Assembly: GCA_002371115.1 (NCBI GenBank)
Contig: DFFY01000067.1
Span: forward strand, 6,119-15,219
Reading direction: 5' to 3'
Source: Bacteroidales bacterium UBA3764
Lineage (GTDB): Bacteria; Bacteroidota; Bacteroidia; Bacteroidales; UBA932
DNA length: 9,101 bases
Part shown: positions 5,707 to 9,101 of the stretch, piece by piece
Layout of the letters: the number at the start of each line of letters is the position of its first letter
Position numbering within the stretch: the stretch's first letter is position 1
Made by a program: the position numbers and the translations under genes
The notes under the pieces: generated by a model
What the model saw: only the letters and a program-made list of their open reading frames with translations
Told to the model about the DNA's origin: nothing
Database searches by the model: none

Positions 5707-7527
5707 ATGAGTGAAGAAATTAAGCCTGTGGCAACGGAAGAACCCGCAGATGTAGCAAAAGTGGAACAGGAAGCCCCCGTGGTGGAGCAGGAAACGCCTG
5801 TAGTGGTAAACTACGCAGAGAAAAATCTGGCAGAGCTTACGGAGCTGTTCCAGCAACTGACAGAAAGTGAAGACCGCATGAAGCGGTCCAAGGAGGCCGA
5901 TGCCATCAAAAGTGCCTTCTATAAACGCCTTTCCAAGGATAAGGCGGAAGCCGGCGAAGACGCCACCGTGGAAGAGCCGGATGAAAACACGCCCGTGGAA
6001 GAATCCACCGTTCCGCTGCAGAGCGGTCCTGTGAGCCCTTTTACCGCCATCGAAGCCGGTTTCAAGGCGCTTTATGTGGCCTATAAGAAGGAAAGGGCAG
6101 AATATAACAAGCAGCTGGATGCCGAGCGTGAAGAGAACCTGGCCAAGAAGCAGGCCATTATCGAGGAACTCAAGGTGCTGGTGGAGGAACCCGGTGAAAT
6201 GAAGGATGCCTTCCCGCATTTCCGCGATATCCAGAACCGCTGGCGGGAGACCGGCCCGGTGCCGCAGCAGAACTTCCGCGACGTGAACGATACCTATCAG
6301 CTCTACGTAACCAAGTTTTATGACCTGGTGGATATCAACCGGGAGTTGCGGGACCTGGATTTCAAGAAAAACCTGGAAGCCAAAACCGCCTATTGTGAAT
6401 CGGCGGAAGCGCTGGCCCAGGAGGAGGATGTAGTGGAGGCCTTCAAGGAGCTCCAGAAACTGCACGAGCAGTGGAAAGACCTGGGCCCTGTGGCCAAGGA
6501 ATTCCGTGAGGAAATCTGGGAGCGTTTCCGTGCCGCCACCTCCATCATCAACAAGCGTTACCAGGCCCACTTCGAAGGGCTCAAGGCCCAGCAGGCGGAG
6601 AACCTTGTCAAGAAAGAGGCTCTTTGTGAGAAAGTGGAAGCTATTGCATCACAGGATATTACATCGTCAAGTGAATGGAATGCTTTAAGTAAGGAAATTG
6701 AGAAGATTCAGGCCGAATGGCGGAGTATCGGCTTTGCTACCCGTAAGGAAAACCAGAAGATATATGAGCGTTTCCGTGCCGCCTGTGACAAGTTTTTCGA
6801 GCGCAAGCGCGCCTCGTTCTCGGAGTTCAAGGATTCCATGAACGAGAACCTGGCCAGGAAGATGGCCATCATCGAGGAGGCCGAATCCCTGAAGGACAGC
6901 ACCGAGTGGAAGGCTACCAGTGACCGTCTCATCGAACTGCAAAAGCAGTGGAAGGAGATTGGCGCCGTGCCCCGTAAGAAGAGCGAGCAAATCTGGAAGC
7001 GTTTCCGCGCAGCCTGCGACGCTTTCTTCACCGCCCGTGACAACCGTCCCGCCGGACCGGACAACCTGGGCGGCAACCTGGCTGCCAAGAAGGCGCTTAT
7101 TGCAGAAATCCAGGCCTATCAGCCGGATGTAGAGAAGGATGCGGAGGCCCGCAAGGCCTTCGAGGAACGCTGGAAAGCCATCGGCTTTGTTCCTTTTAAG
7201 GAAAAAGATGCCATCCAGGCCGCCTACCGTGAGGCCATGGAGGAGAAATTCCCCGGTTTTGGCCAGCGTGGCCGCAGAGAGGCAGGACGCAGGGAAGGCG
7301 GCAACAACAACCGCAGGCCTCTCTCGGAGACAGACCGTCTTAAGGAGCAGTTCGCACATCTGCAGCAGGAAATCCAGACGTATGAGAACAATATCGGTTT
7401 CTTTGGCCTGTCCAAGGGTGCGGAGAAACTTAAAGCCCAGATGCAGGAGCGGATTGACGCTGCCAAAGCCAAGTTGGAGGCGTTGAAGGCACAGATCCGT
7501 GCGAAGGAACAGGAGGAGCAGGAGTAA
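5707..7527 (+). CDS. DUF349 repeat protein (five repeats, coiled-coil tail)
   Basis: The 606-residue, highly charged, helical protein is built of DUF349 repeats. I count five by their W-(R/K)-x2-G core: NRWRETGPVP (177-186), EQWKDLGPV (254-262), AEWRSIGFA (336-344), KQWKEIGAVP (413-422) and ERWKAIGFVP (487-496). The first four are followed by a linker helix, and repeats 2-4 carry the (W/Y)xRFRAA motif. Residues 1-35 and 80-105 are acidic, Pro/Val-rich and probably disordered. Residues 517-538 form a Gly/Arg/Asn-rich basic stretch resembling an RGG-type nucleic-acid-binding tail. Residues 541-606 look like a coiled coil. There is no signal peptide or membrane helix, so it should be cytoplasmic. 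The function is not established to my knowledge; RNA or ribosome association is only an inference from the basic tail and the trmD and yidC neighbours. yidC starts 4 nt after its stop, implying one transcript. Confidence 0.93.
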   Translation: MSEEIKPVATEEPADVAKVEQEAPVVEQETPVVVNYAEKNLAELTELFQQLTESEDRMKRSKEADAIKSAFYKRLSKDKAEAGEDATVEEPDENTPVEESTVPLQSGPVSPFTAIEAGFKALYVAYKKERAEYNKQLDAEREENLAKKQAIIEELKVLVEEPGEMKDAFPHFRDIQNRWRETGPVPQQNFRDVNDTYQLYVTKFYDLVDINRELRDLDFKKNLEAKTAYCESAEALAQEEDVVEAFKELQKLHEQWKDLGPVAKEFREEIWERFRAATSIINKRYQAHFEGLKAQQAENLVKKEALCEKVEAIASQDITSSSEWNALSKEIEKIQAEWRSIGFATRKENQKIYERFRAACDKFFERKRASFSEFKDSMNENLARKMAIIEEAESLKDSTEWKATSDRLIELQKQWKEIGAVPRKKSEQIWKRFRAACDAFFTARDNRPAGPDNLGGNLAAKKALIAEIQAYQPDVEKDAEARKAFEERWKAIGFVPFKEKDAIQAAYREAMEEKFPGFGQRGRREAGRREGGNNNRRPLSETDRLKEQFAHLQQEIQTYENNIGFFGLSKGAEKLKAQMQERIDAAKAKLEALKAQIRAKEQEEQE

Positions 7528-7531
7528 GCGT

Positions 7532-9101
7532 ATGGACAAGAATTCAATAATTGGCTTTGTCCTGATTTTCCTCATCATGATGGGGTTCTTCGGGTACCAG
7601 AGCCGCCAGGTTTCCAAACAGAAAGCGTACCAGGCCCAACTGGATTCCATTGCCGCCGCAGAGGCGTATGCGCAGTGGCAGCAGGACAGTATCTGGCGGG
7701 CGGAGCATCCGGAAGCCGCTGCTGCGGCGGATGAGGCAGCCGCGGCCCCGCAGGCTGCCGTTGCTCCCGTGTATTCAGACTCTTCGCTGAATGCCGCCGC
7801 CCGTGCGGAGGGACAGCTTATCAAACTGGAGAACAACAAGTTGGAGGTAGTGTTCACCACCCGCGGCGCCCAGCCGTACTCCGTGATGGTGAAGGATTAC
7901 CTCACCTACAGCAAGGAACCGCTTTACCTGCTGCAAGGGGAGAAGTCCCAACTTGGTTACGTGGTGTATGCTCCTACCGCTGTGGATACGCGTAAATTTA
8001 CCTTCGAGTATGTTGCAGAGGCCTCTACGGACAGCACGGTGGTCATGCGCCTTCCTTTTGCCAACGGTGGCTACATTGAGCAAAAGTACACCTTGGTCAA
8101 GGACTCCTACTCGGTGAATGAGACCCTGTCCCTGGTGGGCATGGGGCATCTGATTCCCCGCAATGTGGGCAGCGTGGACGTGGACTTCGACGCCATTATC
8201 CCGCGCATGGAGAAGGGCTACAAGAACGAGACCCAGTACTCCCGCCTCAACTATTATTTCCCGGACGACAACAAGCCGGCCAGTATTGGCAACGGTCGTC
8301 ACGGAGACAAACGTTTCAACAATAATATTGAGTGGTTTGCCTTCCAGCAGCAGTTCTTCAGTGCCATCATGCGTGCGCCGGGGAACTTCAGCTACGGGGA
8401 ATTCAACGTGGACTTCCTGCCCAAAACGGGGGAGGACCTCATGCACTGCCGCGCCCTTATGCGGGCGGACATCACGCCTGGTGCGGAGCGCATAGACCTT
8501 CCCTTCGAGTTCTACTTCGGCCCCAATGACTATAAGGGCCTGAAGGCCTACGGACATGCCTATGAGAAGGTGATCCCGCTGGGTGGTAAGATTATCGGCG
8601 TATTTACTAAATACGTGATTATTCCGCTGTTCGACTGGCTGAGCAAGTTTATCTCCAGCTACGGCATCATCATCCTCCTGATGACCATTTTCATCAAGAT
8701 TGTGGTGCTCCCGTTCGCCTATAAGAGCTACTCTTCCAGCGCCAAAATGCAGGCCCTGAAGCCCTACATGGAGAAGATCAACGCCAAGTACCCCAAGCAG
8801 GAAGACGCGATGAAAAAGCAGCAGGAGACCATGGACCTGTATCGCAAGGCCGGTGTGTCGCCCATGGGCGGCTGCCTGCCCATGCTCCTGCAGATGCCTA
8901 TCCTCTGGGCCATGTTCCGCTTCTTCCCGGCCTCCATCCAACTGCGTCAGCAGCACTTCCTTTGGGCGGAGGACCTGAGCGCCTATGACGATGTCATCCA
9001 CTGGAGCACCAGCATCCTGGGCATGGACCACATCTCCCTGTTCGCCCTCTTGATGGCCCTGTCGATGTTCTTCTACTCGCGCGTGACGATGCAGAACCAG
9101 A
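7532..9101 (+). CDS. yidC: Membrane protein insertase YidC (3' truncated by window)
   Basis: YidC (Oxa1 family) inserts and folds inner-membrane proteins, alone or with SecYEG. The frame is open from ATG 7532 to the window end, giving 523 residues; Bacteroidota YidC is usually about 600-630, so roughly the last 90-100 are missing. TM1 spans about residues 5-21, an Ala-rich periplasmic linker lies at 61-79, and a large beta-rich periplasmic domain covers about 90-335. TM2 spans about 377-397, followed by the cytoplasmic helical hairpin (SSSAKMQALKPYMEKINAKY). TM3 lies at about 444-466 (GGCLPMLLQMPILWAMF), and part of the next TM at 501-515. Lys389 occupies the position where E. coli has the groove arginine. 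AGGAG (7520-7524), within the last Glu codons of the upstream gene, sits 7 nt before the start and could act as a Shine-Dalgarno. Transcription is probably shared with the DUF349 gene. Confidence 0.97.
   Translation, partial: MDKNSIIGFVLIFLIMMGFFGYQSRQVSKQKAYQAQLDSIAAAEAYAQWQQDSIWRAEHPEAAAAADEAAAAPQAAVAPVYSDSSLNAAARAEGQLIKLENNKLEVVFTTRGAQPYSVMVKDYLTYSKEPLYLLQGEKSQLGYVVYAPTAVDTRKFTFEYVAEASTDSTVVMRLPFANGGYIEQKYTLVKDSYSVNETLSLVGMGHLIPRNVGSVDVDFDAIIPRMEKGYKNETQYSRLNYYFPDDNKPASIGNGRHGDKRFNNNIEWFAFQQQFFSAIMRAPGNFSYGEFNVDFLPKTGEDLMHCRALMRADITPGAERIDLPFEFYFGPNDYKGLKAYGHAYEKVIPLGGKIIGVFTKYVIIPLFDWLSKFISSYGIIILLMTIFIKIVVLPFAYKSYSSSAKMQALKPYMEKINAKYPKQEDAMKKQQETMDLYRKAGVSPMGGCLPMLLQMPILWAMFRFFPASIQLRQQHFLWAEDLSAYDDVIHWSTSILGMDHISLFALLMALSMFFYSRVTMQNQ

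Noticed and set aside
5479..7860. Minus-strand open frames at 5479-6570 and 6685-7860 opposite trmD, the DUF349 gene and yidC
   Set aside because: Leucine- and phenylalanine-rich frames arise from the complement of Glu/Lys-rich coiled-coil codons; they have no motif or start signal.
7775..9031. 418-codon minus-strand open frame opposite yidC
   Set aside because: It is the antisense of a clear YidC reading frame that continues without interruption from 7532 to the window end.
1..9101. Mobile element, phage-defence or CRISPR system
   Set aside because: No transposase, integrase, nuclease or toxin-like protein, no terminal inverted repeats and no spaced direct repeats are visible; the gene content is core or vitamin-uptake.

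Overview
This looks like ordinary chromosomal core DNA from a fairly GC-rich member of the Bacteroidota, most likely order Bacteroidales. The evidence is the promoter style (TTTG or TTG, about 19-20 nt, then TAnnTTTG, seen three times), the near absence of Shine-Dalgarno sequences, a TonB-dependent receptor under TPP control, and Bacteroidota-like TrmD, DUF349 and YidC proteins. All recognised genes are on the + strand. I see no transposon, CRISPR array, tRNA or rRNA.

Layout. (1) 1-161: the last 25 codons of an unidentified gene, then a strong intrinsic terminator with a 16-bp perfect stem. (2) 183-2467: a promoter and a two-gene unit, a DUF1846/UPF0371 protein and a glutaminyl-peptide cyclotransferase, overlapping by ATGA. 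(3) 2471-4721: a compact TPP (thiamine pyrophosphate) riboswitch and a 723-residue TonB-dependent outer-membrane receptor, which the riboswitch identifies as a probable thiamine importer. The closing helix P1 of the aptamer contains the receptor's own AUG. (4) 4722-4980: a 259-nt spacer with a near-perfect promoter, a short structured stretch carrying a 15-codon Cys-Cys-Arg-Arg mini-ORF, a terminator-like hairpin, and a second -7 element for trmD. This may be an unannotated small RNA or a leader. (5) 4981-9101: trmD (tRNA m1G37 methyltransferase), then a promoter and a unit of a five-repeat DUF349 protein and yidC (membrane protein insertase), which runs off the window after 523 residues.

Functional picture. 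The right half serves translation and membrane biogenesis: TrmD guards the reading frame and YidC inserts membrane proteins, with a DUF349 protein of unknown function between them. The left half combines a poorly understood conserved cytoplasmic protein, an envelope enzyme that cyclises N-terminal Gln, and vitamin uptake.

The strongest signal outside the protein-coding genes is the start-codon-sequestering TPP riboswitch. The most open question is the orphan promoter-hairpin unit upstream of trmD. No wholly new multi-gene system is evident.
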